Shown: positions 43,748 to 53,650, numbered from the stretch's first letter. The stretch is 64,000 bases of DNA from Candidatus Melainabacteria bacterium (GCA_003153555.1 PLZS01000110.1:47506-111505), one strand, 5' to 3'. The notes: generated by a model from the letters alone, not told the origin. Translations and numbers: made by a program.

Positions 43748-46123
43748 ATGGACCGGATGTGGAACTCACTTTCCAAATTACCTCAGTACAGGCCGGAGAT
43801 TGCTAAAAAAGCTCTGCTCATGGTCCTGGCGCCCGCCTTGTTCAGCAGCGGCTTGCTCTTGTACCTGAACCAGCAGTGGATCGACGAAGGCATCATCGCG
43901 AAGAAGCAAGGCAAGAACTATGAGATTGTCACTCATGAATTCTTCAATATGGAACACGCGAAAGACGTCACTGAGGGAGTGAAAGGTAGTGTCTCTGCTG
44001 CTGATGTGCTGCAGCGGCGAAAACTTGCAGCGCAAGAAATGGAACTGGCTAAAACTGCGGCAAGAGAAAGTGATATTTCCACAACAACGCTTGGGCTAAT
44101 CGATAAGCTCGCTAGCGCTGAGTCCCACGCCCTGCGTGATCTGAACAATCCAAAGCCGCAAGATGCATTAGTTCATCTCAATAGTCACAATATGGATCTT
44201 GATGACTTGCTCGCGGCAACTCGCCTTGTGTACAAAAGCGCCACTATCTTCGAACTTGCGGAAGCGTTAGACGAAGCAATGGACGATGAAGTAAAAATGA
44301 AGTGGATGGAGCAACAAAACGCTCGCCAGCAAATTAAATTGGCGACGGTGCTTCTATTTTTAACCATTCTCACCATGGCAATGCTACTGGTATGGAGATT
44401 CAGCAAAAATATAGTCAAACGTCTGAACGCTCTGATGGAGAATGCTCAATTTGTCGGCAATCATCGGCGATCCTTGAGCCCTGTGCCCGGTCGTGACGAG
44501 CTTGCATATATGAATTCAGTTTTGATTGACGCAGATGGAGAATTGAAAAAAGCTGACGAGGAACGAAAATCCATTATGGAGATGGTGGCACACGACATGC
44601 GCTCACCGCTCATGGCCTCGCAGGTTTCGCTCGATATAGTCCAAGAACTGAGCAATCAATCACTTCCTGAAAAAGCCCAACAGGGCTTGTCGATGGCGCA
44701 GGGAAATCTGCAAAGAGTTCTGCAATTTATCGAAGAACTTCTGTCCATCGAGAAGCTGGAAGCTAGTGACGTTGAGCTAAATTGTGAAAAATTCTCGGTA
44801 CTAGAAGTGGTCGACGACGTTGCCGGTTCTCTTTCGGAGTTAGCTCGAAAGCGTGGTATCAAACTTGTCAATCACTGCCATCCTATGATGATGGAAGCGG
44901 ACAAACGACGAATCGGTCAGGTTCTAACCAATTACATTTCAAACGCGATTAAATTTTCGCCCGAGAATTCGGAGATTACAATTTCAAATGACACCGTAAA
45001 CGACCAGCAACGTATTACGGTGAAAGACCCTGGACGCGGCATGGACAGAGCAACTTGTTACAAGGTTTTCGACAGATATTTTCAAACTGCCGAAGGGCGA
45101 AAGAAGGAAGGATATGGATTAGGGCTTGCCATTTGTCGCCTCCTCATGGAAGCGCATGGTGGCGCAGTCGGTGCCGAAAGCGAACTTGGCAAAGGTTCTA
45201 CGTTCTGGCTAAAGGTTCCGCTCGAACAGTTGGAAAAGGAATCCGCAGATGTAACCGAAGCACCGCAGACCGCGCGCTCCGACAGGCAGACGATTAACTT
45301 CATAAAGCGAAGGTACTTTATCGATCTTGTACATCCGAGAATTCTTGAAAAAGTTCTGATATGTGCTCTTTTCCCTTTAATTCTTCAAGCATGCATGCTG
45401 GCTTGGATCGGTTACGGAATGATAGAAACTGAGCGGCTCAGCGATAAGGAGGGAGAGTTGTTCACGATGATGCATTGTGTCAACTACACAGTTACAGCAA
45501 TCGGAGTAGCAGACTTGAGATTGCTCAAATACTTCCTTACCGGCAAACAAAAATACAGGCAACTGGCGATTGCAGATTTTGCAAAATGCACAGAGAAAAT
45601 AGAGCAAATCCAACGACTAAAGGCTTCGGATGTAACGACCTCAAACGAGCTTCGCAACAGTATGACGACGCTTGCGCTAATGAAGCGATTGGAAGCGCTT
45701 AGCCTAAATCCTCTCGAAGACAAACTTGAAAATATGAGAATGCTGTCAGAACTAATGTCCAACCACAATCGTGCTGTCAACATCGACAGGGAACTGATAA
45801 ACACTCATAAGGACCTGATCACCAACGAAGAAGAATTGATGAGGCTTAGTGGCGAAGAACAAGTGAAGAGAATGGATGTACAATCAAAAATCTATTTCGG
45901 CATTGCTGCCAACTTATTGTTTGCCACGCTTTTGATAGCTTTCTTCAGTCAAAATGTCACCAAGCGTTTGAATGTTCTGGTTGCTCACGCCCGAAACTTG
46001 CCCAAGAGAGAACCGATTGTCTCAACGGTGAGTGGGGACGATGAGTTGAGCTACCTAGATTTGATTTTGCAAAGAACCACAGGGCAGTTGCGTGAGGGAT
46101 TCAGATCAAGCCAGCCCGCCTGA
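43748..46123 (+). CDS. Histidine kinase followed by a second sensor module without kinase
   Basis: 791 residues in two similar halves. First half: TM1 about 22-41, sensor, TM2 about 197-216, HAMP-like 217-270, HisKA with H282 in EMVAHDMRSPL, HATPase with NYISNAIKFSP, VKDPGRGM, VFDRYFQ and GYGLGLAIC (to about 495). Second half: TM3 about 534-557, a helical sensor, TM4 about 715-733 and a HAMP-like segment (VTKRLNVLVAHARNLP ... GDDELSYLDLIL) that mirrors the first (VKRLNALMENAQFV ... GRDELAYMNSVL). It stops where the second HisKA would start. The gene end overlaps the convergent gene by 18 bp. A tandem kinase that lost its last module is likely. Confidence 0.88.
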   Translation: MDRMWNSLSKLPQYRPEIAKKALLMVLAPALFSSGLLLYLNQQWIDEGIIAKKQGKNYEIVTHEFFNMEHAKDVTEGVKGSVSAADVLQRRKLAAQEMELAKTAARESDISTTTLGLIDKLASAESHALRDLNNPKPQDALVHLNSHNMDLDDLLAATRLVYKSATIFELAEALDEAMDDEVKMKWMEQQNARQQIKLATVLLFLTILTMAMLLVWRFSKNIVKRLNALMENAQFVGNHRRSLSPVPGRDELAYMNSVLIDADGELKKADEERKSIMEMVAHDMRSPLMASQVSLDIVQELSNQSLPEKAQQGLSMAQGNLQRVLQFIEELLSIEKLEASDVELNCEKFSVLEVVDDVAGSLSELARKRGIKLVNHCHPMMMEADKRRIGQVLTNYISNAIKFSPENSEITISNDTVNDQQRITVKDPGRGMDRATCYKVFDRYFQTAEGRKKEGYGLGLAICRLLMEAHGGAVGAESELGKGSTFWLKVPLEQLEKESADVTEAPQTARSDRQTINFIKRRYFIDLVHPRILEKVLICALFPLILQACMLAWIGYGMIETERLSDKEGELFTMMHCVNYTVTAIGVADLRLLKYFLTGKQKYRQLAIADFAKCTEKIEQIQRLKASDVTTSNELRNSMTTLALMKRLEALSLNPLEDKLENMRMLSELMSNHNRAVNIDRELINTHKDLITNEEELMRLSGEEQVKRMDVQSKIYFGIAANLLFATLLIAFFSQNVTKRLNVLVAHARNLPKREPIVSTVSGDDELSYLDLILQRTTGQLREGFRSSQPA

Positions 46124-48202
46124 GCGACGACTAGCAAAGAAGGATGCCAGGTAAAGAACAAAGGCCAGCAAGACCAACTCCTTGGTCCCAATAACAATTG
46201 AGAAATACTCGAGACAACCTCCCAGCAGTGCACCGAGGATGTTAATACCGAGGGCTTTGTCCGCTTCGGTAGTTTTCGCAAAGGCGGTGGAAAAGACTAC
46301 CCCCGAAAAAACGAATGGCAGTCCAACCACGACGACGGCACCGAGGAGGCGCAAAGGCAGTGGGTATCCTGAGAACGTTTGCAGCGGTACCAAATATAGT
46401 ACTGCCAAGCCGACCGCTAAACCGATGTATCCGACAGACATTTTGATATCGCTGTAGCGCTGCACGATCCAATTTGAAATCAAGGCCATAAGCAATATCA
46501 ACGAAATAACGATCGAGTTGACAAACCAGGTAGATCCGAATAGCACAGCCACGCTGAGTACGGCCCGTGTTTCAAGAAGCAGGAAACCGGCACCGAGAAA
46601 GAAAAACTGCGTGAATTTGAGAAAGTTTTTCGGATGGAGCCTGAACCTGGACACAGTCATGGTGCCTGCAAGTACAAGCAAAAGCGCAAGCATCACACCG
46701 TAGGCGAAGGTAATCGCGCGTTCTTTCTGATAAAGGAACGGCCAATCATCGGTGCACAAAGCTAGTGGCATCAACAACTTCTCGCGCGGTATGGCTGTAT
46801 TCGGGTAAAGGCGTTCGATCTCGGCACGCGTATTCGGCGTCAAGCCCGGGCCCCACAAGACAGTGATCGAATTCTTGTTTGACATGGTGTTGCCCAGCGC
46901 AAGCGGTGGCTGTTGCGACACAGCTTCGACCATCTGAAACAAACGCGCGCGCAACCAGGGAGGACCGGCAGCGAAACTCAGTGAAGCGATACCGTCAGAT
47001 GAAAGCAGCTCTGTCGCCCGTTTCAAGCTTTCCGCTGTGTACAGGAAGTTATCCAATCGCACCGACGAGAGCATCGAAAAGCTAACAGAGGAATCGACGA
47101 ATCCAAAAATAATGAGGTCGTACTTGCTCTTAGTCTGCTCGATGTAGTTGCGGGCATCATTGATGATGACGGTGACGCGCTCGTCTGAATAAGGATGTTC
47201 CGGGTGCTCGTTTTTGCCGACGCTCATAATGACCGGATCAATTTCAACTGCATCAACGTGCTTGATTCCGTTGCGCAACGCTGCTGCAGCATCATTACCG
47301 GAGCCTGCTCCGAGGATGAGAACATTATTGGCATCCGGTTTTATACGGTAAGCCAAGTTATAGCTGAAGTATTCCGGTGATTGTTTAAGTTCGGGGTGCT
47401 CTTTGACGAAAGCTTCCGAGAGATTGATCGTCCGCTGGTAAGAACTATGGTTCACCATAAGATTCGTTCCCAGCCTATACGGCTTCTTTCCAGTGATGTC
47501 AGACATGTACGGAATTGGGTCGACTCGATAATACGGCGACCAGCGACTAATGCCGACAGAAGAAAATGCCATCGCTATACAAGCGGCCATAACTGCCAGC
47601 TGAGTCCATTTTTTATAGAACGGTAGGACCGAACAAAAGCCCACGATAAGCCATACAGCTGGTGGCGTTTGCAAAAACGCTAGAGCCGCATAAACAAGCA
47701 CACCGGCCAAACTTCCGCCCAGATTAATAGCATATGCAGAAAGCGGCGGATGTTGGGCCAGTTCTCGTCCAAGAACACGTCCTAGAGCGTCGAAACAGCA
47801 GACAATGAGGGAGAAAATGCCTATTACCTTGAGCGCATTGCCAAACAGTTGATCAACAGACGTGGCTATGTCTTGTTGGTTGAGCCAGAAGAAAATGTCG
47901 GTCGTCACGAGAAAGTTAATGCCGGTCAAACCAAAAGCCGGTGCGTAAACAATCAGTGCTACCAAAGCAGCAAAGAGAAAAGGAAACCACGAAGCGATGC
48001 TCGTTTCGCCCGATTTCGAAGAGCTGTTGCCGGTGGAGCACCCCAGACCAAGCCCAAGAAACGCCCCCATTAGTATGAGGTTCTTGAAGTATCCAAAGAT
48101 CAAGATTTCACTTGAAACCCAACGGATTACAAGTACTTCAAAGAAGAGTGCCGCGAAACTGATCAGGAATGTTCGGCTTTGCGTTGAGGACAGTCGAACC
48201 AT
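46106..48202 (-). CDS. Membrane-embedded spermidine-synthase-like methyltransferase-fold protein
   Basis: 698 residues with an N-terminal block of about six membrane segments (10-220), a soluble spermidine-synthase-like Rossmann domain (about 240-480), and a C-terminal block of about six more (500-690). The nucleotide-binding elements are LILGAGSGNDAAAALRNG near residue 296, VDAVEIDPVIM and NDARNYIEQ. Such fused proteins are common in bacteria; true aminopropyl transfer is unproved, and some may be methyltransferases or transporters. The start overlaps no neighbour; the end overlaps the two-sensor kinase by 18 bp. Confidence 0.82.
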   Translation of the reverse strand: MVRLSSTQSRTFLISFAALFFEVLVIRWVSSEILIFGYFKNLILMGAFLGLGLGCSTGNSSSKSGETSIASWFPFLFAALVALIVYAPAFGLTGINFLVTTDIFFWLNQQDIATSVDQLFGNALKVIGIFSLIVCCFDALGRVLGRELAQHPPLSAYAINLGGSLAGVLVYAALAFLQTPPAVWLIVGFCSVLPFYKKWTQLAVMAACIAMAFSSVGISRWSPYYRVDPIPYMSDITGKKPYRLGTNLMVNHSSYQRTINLSEAFVKEHPELKQSPEYFSYNLAYRIKPDANNVLILGAGSGNDAAAALRNGIKHVDAVEIDPVIMSVGKNEHPEHPYSDERVTVIINDARNYIEQTKSKYDLIIFGFVDSSVSFSMLSSVRLDNFLYTAESLKRATELLSSDGIASLSFAAGPPWLRARLFQMVEAVSQQPPLALGNTMSNKNSITVLWGPGLTPNTRAEIERLYPNTAIPREKLLMPLALCTDDWPFLYQKERAITFAYGVMLALLLVLAGTMTVSRFRLHPKNFLKFTQFFFLGAGFLLLETRAVLSVAVLFGSTWFVNSIVISLILLMALISNWIVQRYSDIKMSVGYIGLAVGLAVLYLVPLQTFSGYPLPLRLLGAVVVVGLPFVFSGVVFSTAFAKTTEADKALGINILGALLGGCLEYFSIVIGTKELVLLAFVLYLASFFASRRSGGLA

Positions 48203-48310
48203 CTGCAGTTTGGTTTCCCACCTTCTTAATGCGAATCACTTTAGCAGTTTTTGATCACTAATGGCTGCCCGCTCGATCTGGGAATGAAGATTAAATGGTG
48301 CCAGAGTTAC

Positions 48311-48592
48311 TTACTTGCCCAGTCGGACGATGATCTCGTCGGGTCCGGCGAGGTTGAGGCGTTCGCGGGCAAGGCGCTCGACGCCGGTTGATGAGCGGTA
48401 GCTGGATAAGCCTTCGCGAAGCTCTTTGTTAATCTCTTGCGATTGAGCTTGTCCTGATTTAAGCGCGATTGCTTGTTTGTTCAAGAAAATTTGTCGATCG
48501 ACCGAACTATATATAGATCTGCCGGCATGATAAAGCGCAAGGACAGTAACTGCCAAAATGAATATCTCGCGCATTGCTCTGGTTTTAGTCAT
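48311..48592 (-). CDS. FtsB/DivIC-like septum formation initiator protein
   Basis: 93 residues: one membrane segment (about 8-26), a coiled coil (about 27-70) and the family ending VERLARERLNLAGPDEIIVRL. FtsB/DivIC proteins bridge FtsL and FtsQ (DivIB) in the divisome. It lies 14 bp behind the phosphohexomutase gene, so the two are co-transcribed. Family fit is good by eye; the specific orthology is not settled. Confidence 0.8.
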   Translation of the reverse strand: MTKTRAMREIFILAVTVLALYHAGRSIYSSVDRQIFLNKQAIALKSGQAQSQEINKELREGLSSYRSSTGVERLARERLNLAGPDEIIVRLGK

Positions 48593-48606
48593 CTTCGTTT
48601 CCGTTT

Positions 48607-50070
48607 CTAGTGACGGGCTGCAGCTTCCATAACCGGCTTGGAATCAAGGTCGGCTAATATCTTGTCTACTTGCTGATTGAAATCAGCCATAACTTTATCA
48701 ACTTGTTCAACCGACGTGCCTTCAAAATACAGGCGGACTAATGGCTCTGTTCCACTCGGTCGAATCAGAACCCAGTTGTTGTGATCGATGTACAACTTTA
48801 AGCCGTCTTTGCGGCCCACTTCAGTGATCTTGTGTCCAGCCAAACTAGTCATCGGCGCCTCTTTCAAGCAATCCATCAGACCCTTCTGAGTGCGCATGGT
48901 CAGCTTCAGATCGGCACGTCTGTAAATAAGTTCAAAGCCAGCTTCGGCAACCAAATCTTTCCAAATTTGAGAAATTGGTTTGCCCTCGTAAGCCATCATC
49001 TCGCACAGCAAAAGGTTGGCCATGATGCCATCTTTTTCAGGAATATGTCCCACAACCGTTACACCGCCTGATTCTTCACCACCGATCAAGTGCTCGCATT
49101 GGCGCATTTGCTCGCCCACATACTTAAATCCAACTGCTGTTTCAATGTAGGTCAAGCCATAAAGCTCGCACAACCGATCCAGTAAGTGTGTGGTAGCCAC
49201 GGTGCGAACCACAGTGCCTTTCTTACCGTGATTTTTGACGAGATGTCGAGTCAATAAACAAAGCAAGTGATTCGGCGAAAGGTAGTTCCCTTCTTCGTCA
49301 ATGGCAGCAAACCTGTCCGCATCACCGTCCGTGGCCAAACCAGCATCCAGCTTCTCACTGCGAACAGCCTTGACCAGGTCTTGTAAGTATTGATACTTCG
49401 GCTCGGGCATGCCGCCACCGAAAAGTGGATCACGCCAGTCGTGCAAGACAGTAAGCTTTACCCCGGCTTCGATCAACAACTTATCGAGATAACCACGGCT
49501 AGTGCTGTAGAGCGCATCATATCCAACTTTCAATCCTGAAGCGCCGATTTTTTTCATATCGATCAATTTATTCAGCGCCACTAAATATGGTGCAGCAGGA
49601 TTAAAGCGCGGCACTTCAACATCTTGGACTTCGTAGTGATCAGGCTTTTCGTTCAAGTGAGAGACAATCTCAGCGGTGATGTCATCAGTAGCAGGTCCGG
49701 CATAATGCGGAATGTATTTAATGCCGCAGTATTCAGGTGGATTATGGCTGGCAGTGAACTGCAAAGCACCGGCGGTGGGCTCGTGCTGGGTTGCATGTGC
49801 GATGCACGGGGTAGGCACGTCGCGATCGACTACCTTCGCTGGAATGCCCATAGTAATTAAAACTTGTGCCGCTCTAAGTGCAAATTTGTCAGCCATAAAA
49901 CGCGTGTCGTAGCCGATCAGCAGAGGCACCTTGGTGCCACCATTCTGATGGTAATTGTTGCGCACATACAGACCAACGGCATATGCAACTCGCTCCACAT
50001 TGGCAAACGTGAAGTCCTCGGCAATGATCGCTCTCCAGCCATCTGTGCCGAAACTGATTACATCAGACAT
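48607..50070 (-). CDS. Phosphoglucomutase/phosphomannomutase
   Basis: 487 residues of the alpha-D-phosphohexomutase superfamily, moving a phosphate between C1 and C6 (or C1 and C6 of mannose) for glycogen, cell-wall or exopolysaccharide precursors. Four motifs are intact: catalytic S108 in TASHNPPEY, metal loop DGDADRF, sugar-binding GGEESGG, and phosphate-binding RPSGTEPLVRLYFE. The start FGTDGWRAII is standard. It is 21 bp from the gene upstream and 14 bp from the FtsB-like gene downstream. Whether glucose or mannose is preferred cannot be read from sequence. Confidence 0.94.
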   Translation of the reverse strand: MSDVISFGTDGWRAIIAEDFTFANVERVAYAVGLYVRNNYHQNGGTKVPLLIGYDTRFMADKFALRAAQVLITMGIPAKVVDRDVPTPCIAHATQHEPTAGALQFTASHNPPEYCGIKYIPHYAGPATDDITAEIVSHLNEKPDHYEVQDVEVPRFNPAAPYLVALNKLIDMKKIGASGLKVGYDALYSTSRGYLDKLLIEAGVKLTVLHDWRDPLFGGGMPEPKYQYLQDLVKAVRSEKLDAGLATDGDADRFAAIDEEGNYLSPNHLLCLLTRHLVKNHGKKGTVVRTVATTHLLDRLCELYGLTYIETAVGFKYVGEQMRQCEHLIGGEESGGVTVVGHIPEKDGIMANLLLCEMMAYEGKPISQIWKDLVAEAGFELIYRRADLKLTMRTQKGLMDCLKEAPMTSLAGHKITEVGRKDGLKLYIDHNNWVLIRPSGTEPLVRLYFEGTSVEQVDKVMADFNQQVDKILADLDSKPVMEAAARH

Positions 50071-50091
50071 GTATTACTAACTCCAAACAGG

Positions 50092-51654
50092 CTAAGCCGA
50101 CAGATAACTAGTTACGTATTCTTGCACAGAGTCCCAAGCAGTGCCTGCCTGATGATGTCCTCGAAAGTTCGGATCGATGGCGCGACTGCCTGGTGCCCAG
50201 ACGTTCTGTGGTTTCACGTCCGTTAATTGGTCTTCACCTTCGAATTGGATCACCGAACCGTCTCGTCCGTAGAACCTGAAAGTGCCTGACGGTTCCGCCG
50301 CCAGCCAGTGGAAACGGTCGCCCGCTGGTCCATCTTCACCTTGCAAGCTCTGAAATCTAGTCATCATTCGGAAACCGTCAGATGCAAAAACTGCCGTCAA
50401 AAAATTCCAGGCACCGTCTCGTCCAACAATGCTGCGGCGCTCGATGTGTAACTCTTTGACGAGGTCAAGGCTCCAGAACTGCCCGTCAAAACGCCTGACG
50501 CTCAAACAGCCACTTGGATCCACACTCATCGATTCGCCGGCAGCTCGAACACGTCCTTCAATGTCACGCACCACAACGCCGTGCCTGTCACGTTCACCGA
50601 CCGAATGCATTTGCCCGTTACGATCTGAGCGCACAAAACCCTGAGGTTGCCCATCATTGTCATAGGCGATGGCAATTGAGACTCCTAGACCAGAACGTAT
50701 ATGCCTTACACGTCCAAGAGCATCCTTCTTAAGCTCAGCACCATTATCGAAGCGTTCAATGCGTTCGCCATCGGGCAAACTGGCAATGCGCGGTTGATCG
50801 ATGACCAACCTCTTGAACAACTTACCGCGCTCGCGACGACTCCTGCCAAACTTCTGACGCAATGCAGATATGTTGGATATCTTTTCGGGTGGATCGACTT
50901 CATAAGTGTCACCATCAATACTAGGTAACGCCGGCGGCAAAGCGGCAGGCAAGAGAGGTAATGTGCGCATCAACTCTGGCTGAAAATCGATCAGATAATC
51001 CAAGTCACCATCTGTAGGGTCAAACAAACAATTGAACCAATTATCCAAATCCAAGGCAGAACTAGAATCGTTGCCCAAGTCAGAATCGGAGGAATGCTCG
51101 CTCTCATAGGCTTCAGAGATCGGATCTGGTTGAACAATTTCGTCCACAATGCGGCCGGTGGCACAGCTGAGTCGCTCGTGCTCATCGCCGACTACAATGG
51201 CAAAGTCATGCTCGTAATCGATATCTTCCACAGAGGGTGTCATCAACGCTTGCTCTGCAATCGTGCTTGCCAAACGACCGAGCACACCTTCCGGAGTGAC
51301 TTCACGGGTTATGCCGATGGTCGTGATTGCCACGTCTGGCACCATGTTTTGGCGCTTGCGAGCGACGATTTCGTGCACGTCAAATTCTGATTTGGCGGAA
51401 CTTTTTACCATTGCAAAGTCAGGCACGCTGGCGTTTTGCAAAAGGTTTCTTTCGGCATGGGCGGCCGTTTTCGAGAGAAAATTCAAAAGATGAGTCGAGC
51501 GCGTTGCAGCATCTTTGCAGTCGGTGCGTTGAGCTTGTCCAGGAGCCTGACCAGACGACTCTAACGAGCCGAGCTTGCGATAGCCAGAGCGTGGGTCACA
51601 GCGGAGGCGACCCTGTGCCCGAAGTTGGTGACGTGGCCAACCGTTGATTTCCAT
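50092..51654 (-). CDS. Hypothetical protein with YD-like C-terminal half
   Basis: 520 residues, no signal peptide. The first 110 are polar and Arg/Ala-rich; about 110-290 are acidic. The C-terminal half has YD/RHS-like beta segments: SLPDGERIERFDNGAELKK, VSIAIAYDNDGQPQGFVRSD, DRHGVVVRDIEGRVRAAGES, FRFYGRDGSVIQFEGED. These resemble YD-repeat or WG-type beta units but are not regular. It is part of the minus-strand operon with the J-like gene before and the phosphohexomutase after (21 bp). Function unknown; with FHA and J-like neighbours, a scaffold role is possible. Confidence 0.65.
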   Translation of the reverse strand: MEINGWPRHQLRAQGRLRCDPRSGYRKLGSLESSGQAPGQAQRTDCKDAATRSTHLLNFLSKTAAHAERNLLQNASVPDFAMVKSSAKSEFDVHEIVARKRQNMVPDVAITTIGITREVTPEGVLGRLASTIAEQALMTPSVEDIDYEHDFAIVVGDEHERLSCATGRIVDEIVQPDPISEAYESEHSSDSDLGNDSSSALDLDNWFNCLFDPTDGDLDYLIDFQPELMRTLPLLPAALPPALPSIDGDTYEVDPPEKISNISALRQKFGRSRRERGKLFKRLVIDQPRIASLPDGERIERFDNGAELKKDALGRVRHIRSGLGVSIAIAYDNDGQPQGFVRSDRNGQMHSVGERDRHGVVVRDIEGRVRAAGESMSVDPSGCLSVRRFDGQFWSLDLVKELHIERRSIVGRDGAWNFLTAVFASDGFRMMTRFQSLQGEDGPAGDRFHWLAAEPSGTFRFYGRDGSVIQFEGEDQLTDVKPQNVWAPGSRAIDPNFRGHHQAGTAWDSVQEYVTSYLSA

Positions 51655-51790
51655 CCGGCCTTCTGTGCTGGATTATTTGCCGCGTTTAACTGTCGGAACC
51701 CCCGACAGCCTGGCTGCTTCCCCCAACCGCGGTTTAATACTAGCACTCAGAACTGTTTCTTGGAATCCCGTACGCACGTCAGTACGCGAC

Positions 51791-52582
51791 TTAGAGCCAT
51801 CCCCGAACTTGCAATGATTCCGCCATGCGAATGCCCTGTGTACGCTCGTCGTACATCGCAACAGCAAATTGGGCCATCGTAATTTTGCTCTGGCTGAGTA
51901 AAGTTTCAGCTAACCAAAGTGAATTCATTTCTTGCTCGGTGACATAACCGGCACTCAAGATTAGCTCTTTAACAGGAATCTCAGGCGCAATGCTCATTTG
52001 ATTAGTGAGCGCCTGCACTTCTGCCGGTCCGATTATTTGAGCATACTTAAGCAACTCGATCAGCGTCGGCAATTGTGCAGCGACGATGGGCTGAGTTCTG
52101 ACCAGTTGAACTTGCTCTACTTCTCGGGCAACGCTGGCCGCAGCAATCGGTTCAAGCGTGCCATCTTCTGGAATAGTTTCGTTTTGAATCAACCATTCGC
52201 GACCAGTAATCAAATCGTGGCTCAGTCTAAGACGAGGCTTACGAAGAATGAAACCGGCTGTGAGGATTTTGTAGTAATCGTGGCGATTCTCTTTGACGTT
52301 TTGCGTACGCAAAAATTTCTTGGCGGCTCGCAGATACCCGGCCACGACAAGACTCTGTGGCACGTCGCAACGCAGCCCGAGCAGCTCATAGTAGTTCGAA
52401 GGACGTTCGGGAACGTTAGTCTTCGGTGGTGGCATCAGGTCTGGGAAAAGTTGATAGAGTTCGCGAGCCGAACTGACCACGCCTGCGCTGTCAGAATCAG
52501 CCCAACTCAATCGCAAAGCCGAGCAGAGAATTTGACTCTCTAACTCAATACGATTAGCACCACCGGATCCCACATCAGCCAT
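51791..52582 (-). CDS. J-domain-like protein lacking HPD
   Basis: 263 residues, no signal peptide. About 65-135 resembles a DnaJ domain: NYYELLGLRCDVPQSLVVAGYLRAAKKFL and later YKILTAGFILRKPRLRLSHD, including the end typical of J helices. The HPD tripeptide between helices II and III that stimulates Hsp70 is absent. The C-terminal 110 residues are helical with GPAEVQALTNQM and AGYVTEQEMNSLWLAETLL. J-like proteins without HPD cannot activate DnaK normally and often act as scaffolds. It lies 56 bp after the FHA gene and shares the operon. Confidence 0.65.
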   Translation of the reverse strand: MADVGSGGANRIELESQILCSALRLSWADSDSAGVVSSARELYQLFPDLMPPPKTNVPERPSNYYELLGLRCDVPQSLVVAGYLRAAKKFLRTQNVKENRHDYYKILTAGFILRKPRLRLSHDLITGREWLIQNETIPEDGTLEPIAAASVAREVEQVQLVRTQPIVAAQLPTLIELLKYAQIIGPAEVQALTNQMSIAPEIPVKELILSAGYVTEQEMNSLWLAETLLSQSKITMAQFAVAMYDERTQGIRMAESLQVRGWL

Positions 52583-52638
52583 TCGTGGTTTCTAGAACCC
52601 CCACTCCAATACTGCAATAAACAAATTTAGCCACAGAA

Positions 52639-53091
52639 CTAACTCTTTTCCACTTCAAATGTAAGCTCTGTGTGTCCAACCCGAACTTTGTCACCGGCGG
52701 ATAGCACTTGCCGCTTCACCACAGGGTGGCCATTCAACAAGGTTCCGTTTGTAGATCCCAAATCCTCTAGCCAAAAATCACCCTCTTCGAACGTTATCCA
52801 AGCGTGATGCCGGGACGTAAAAGTATCGTCGGGAATGACGACTTGGTTTGAGGGATCTCGTCCTATCTTCACCTTACTATTTTTAAGGGGAAATTTCTGC
52901 CCCGTCTTTTGGACGACGATCGCAACTGATGACGGTACAGGTACATCAGGGACATCAGACTCTTGAGACTTCATGTAGTCGAGCTGAAGACTCTTCAAAT
53001 CCAGGTCTGTAACCGTAGAGCAATATACACAGCGCTGCCCGGTGGGCGTCGGCCGACCGCAGCTAGGACAGGGTTCCGTATCGTCGGGCAT
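52639..53091 (-). CDS. FHA-domain protein with zinc ribbon
   Basis: 150 residues from the ATG at 53091 (frame extends to 53139). A small zinc ribbon leads (CPSCGRPTPTGQRCVYC), then a linker, then a FHA domain (about 60-148) with the phosphothreonine-binding marks GRDPSNQVVI, SRHHAWI, LEDLGSTNGTLLNG and VRVGHTELTFEV. FHA domains bind phosphothreonine, often made by Hanks-type kinases; such a kinase is encoded at 16.8-18.7 kb. It heads a minus-strand operon that ends in a cell-division protein. Confidence 0.88.
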   Translation of the reverse strand: MPDDTEPCPSCGRPTPTGQRCVYCSTVTDLDLKSLQLDYMKSQESDVPDVPVPSSVAIVVQKTGQKFPLKNSKVKIGRDPSNQVVIPDDTFTSRHHAWITFEEGDFWLEDLGSTNGTLLNGHPVVKRQVLSAGDKVRVGHTELTFEVEKS

Positions 53092-53436
53092 TCGACCTCT
53101 AGCAGGTTTGTGAATCCACTGAAGACTCAGTCTGAGCAATATTATACGGGAATGACAATTGACACCGGGACTGCTCGGCTATCTTGATAAGCCAATTTCG
53201 GGAACAACATGACTCTGGAGAGAGCGCAACATGTCATGAAGTGCCTGTTTACGCCCGAACCGCCATTCACAAAAGTTCATGCCCGAATTTAGCCCCAGAG
53301 TCACATTCATCAATCGCTAAGCTGTTTTGGCACGAAGGAACTTTGCTTTTCTCGGCTTGGGACGCTTGAGCGCGTCTGTTTTTCAACGGGTCTTCGGCTT
53401 CGTTGAACACGTCCGGATTAAGTGGAATTTATCCAA

Positions 53437-53468
53437 GGATAGTCTGGGCAGCAAGCTGCTCGACTTAT
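53437..53468 (-). repeat. TAAGTCG-family dispersed repeat, copy 1
   Basis: On the minus strand: TAAGTCGAGCAGCTTGCTGC then CCAGACTATCC. Matches the units at 58313, 58850 and 62890. Confidence 0.7.
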
Positions 53469-53476
53469 AAAATTTA

Positions 53477-53509
53477 GGCGCACCGGTATTTTACCGCACT
53501 GAAAGCGCC
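53477..53509 (-). terminator. Nested hairpin, possible terminator of the zinc-ribbon gene
   Basis: Outer stem GGCGC/GCGCC with inner stem CGGTA/TACCG; in minus-strand direction it is followed by TAAATTTT. It is 140 bp past the zinc-ribbon stop codon. Confidence 0.45.
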
Positions 53510-53650
53510 GCCTTTTTATACAAAGGTTCAGCGTTTCTGAATCACAATCAAAGTTGCGTTGATCGAAATTGACTCGATCAAAAATTAGAACCAATCTGCG
53601 TGTTGCACGTCAGTGAGCGCATAAAAAGATTGCCGGCAGAATGACCAGAA

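Larger units (their letters stand above)
53092..53650. other. Intergenic region with repeat and hairpin
   Basis: About 560 bp. It contains a TAAGTCG-family repeat (53437-53468) and next to it a strong inverted structure (53477-53509: GGCGC/GCGCC enclosing CGGTA/TACCG) that could end transcription of the zinc-ribbon gene. The remainder shows no convincing gene. Confidence 0.5.
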
